This document shows positions 21,323 through 21,384 of a stretch of DNA of 21,384 nucleotides, in pieces. Within the stretch, counting starts at the first letter, position 1, and each line of letters opens with the position of its first letter. Source of the DNA: an uncultured Anaerococcus sp. (GTDB lineage Bacteria; Bacillota; Clostridia; Tissierellales; Peptoniphilaceae); the NCBI GenBank assembly GCA_943913325.1, contig CALTXP010000023.1, positions 1-21,384 on the forward strand. The letters run 5' to 3'. Both the position numbers and the translations under genes were made by a program. The notes beneath the pieces were generated by a model. That model made no database searches and had not been told where the DNA came from. It saw only the letters and a program-made list of their open reading frames with translations.

Positions 21323-21384
21323 AATATCCTCCTATACACTAATACTTTTATTAAGTCATATTGTATCACTAGTATATAGTATTT

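Noticed and set aside
1..21384. CRISPR arrays, prophage genes, toxin-antitoxin pairs, defence systems
   Set aside because: No regularly spaced repeats, integrase, small paired genes or known defence domains were seen in any frame.

Overview
The window is low-GC DNA in which every supported gene lies on the minus strand, so the biological order runs from high to low coordinates. Strong GGAGG-type ribosome binding sites, TTGACA/TATAAT promoters, short U-tract terminators, a T-box leader, K+-dependent membrane pyrophosphatase and a single-strand housekeeping layout all point to an anaerobic Gram-positive firmicute. The overall gene style suggests the Peptoniphilaceae (Anaerococcus-like), but that placement is an inference and not proven by the sequence. 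There is no phage, intact insertion sequence or CRISPR array.

Region by region, in transcription order: (1) 21322-18016 holds an SLC1/DAACS-type symporter, a UDP-glucose 6-dehydrogenase and a TIM-barrel protein of unknown function, each with its own promoter candidate. (2) 17961-17035 is a P1/DmpA-type self-processing aminopeptidase whose start sits just behind a terminator. (3) 16938-15857 is the rpsF-ssb-rpsR operon, with a clear promoter and a probable S6:S18-binding leader. (4) 15706-13745 is hppA, a K+-dependent ion-pumping pyrophosphatase closed by a strong terminator. (5) 13701-8531 is an arginine module: a consensus promoter, a T-box riboswitch, argG, argH, a fused binding-protein/permease and its ABC ATPase, with very short gaps or 8-base overlaps. 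(6) 8514-8347 is a self-contained tRNA-Leu unit (promoter, gene with CCA, terminator) whose anticodon reads AAG. (7) 8302-3635 is the coupled ispE-murI-ppx-ppk group: isoprenoid precursor synthesis, D-glutamate for peptidoglycan, and two opposing polyphosphate enzymes. (8) A 145-base imperfect palindrome abuts the ppk stop codon and looks like a MITE or a collapsed IS. (9) 3302-119 holds a VanY-like M15 protein with a substituted catalytic residue, ridA, an M20 amidohydrolase and a peroxiredoxin.

Most of this is core metabolism. The best second-look items are the T-box-controlled argGH plus transporter operon (which reads as a citrulline- or arginine-supply module), the A34-containing tRNA-Leu, the Glu-to-Gln change in the M15 active site, the loss of canonical Na+-site residues in the SLC1-type transporter, the palindromic element behind ppk, and two genes placed directly behind intrinsic terminators without room for a promoter. 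No convincing undescribed multi-gene system is visible.
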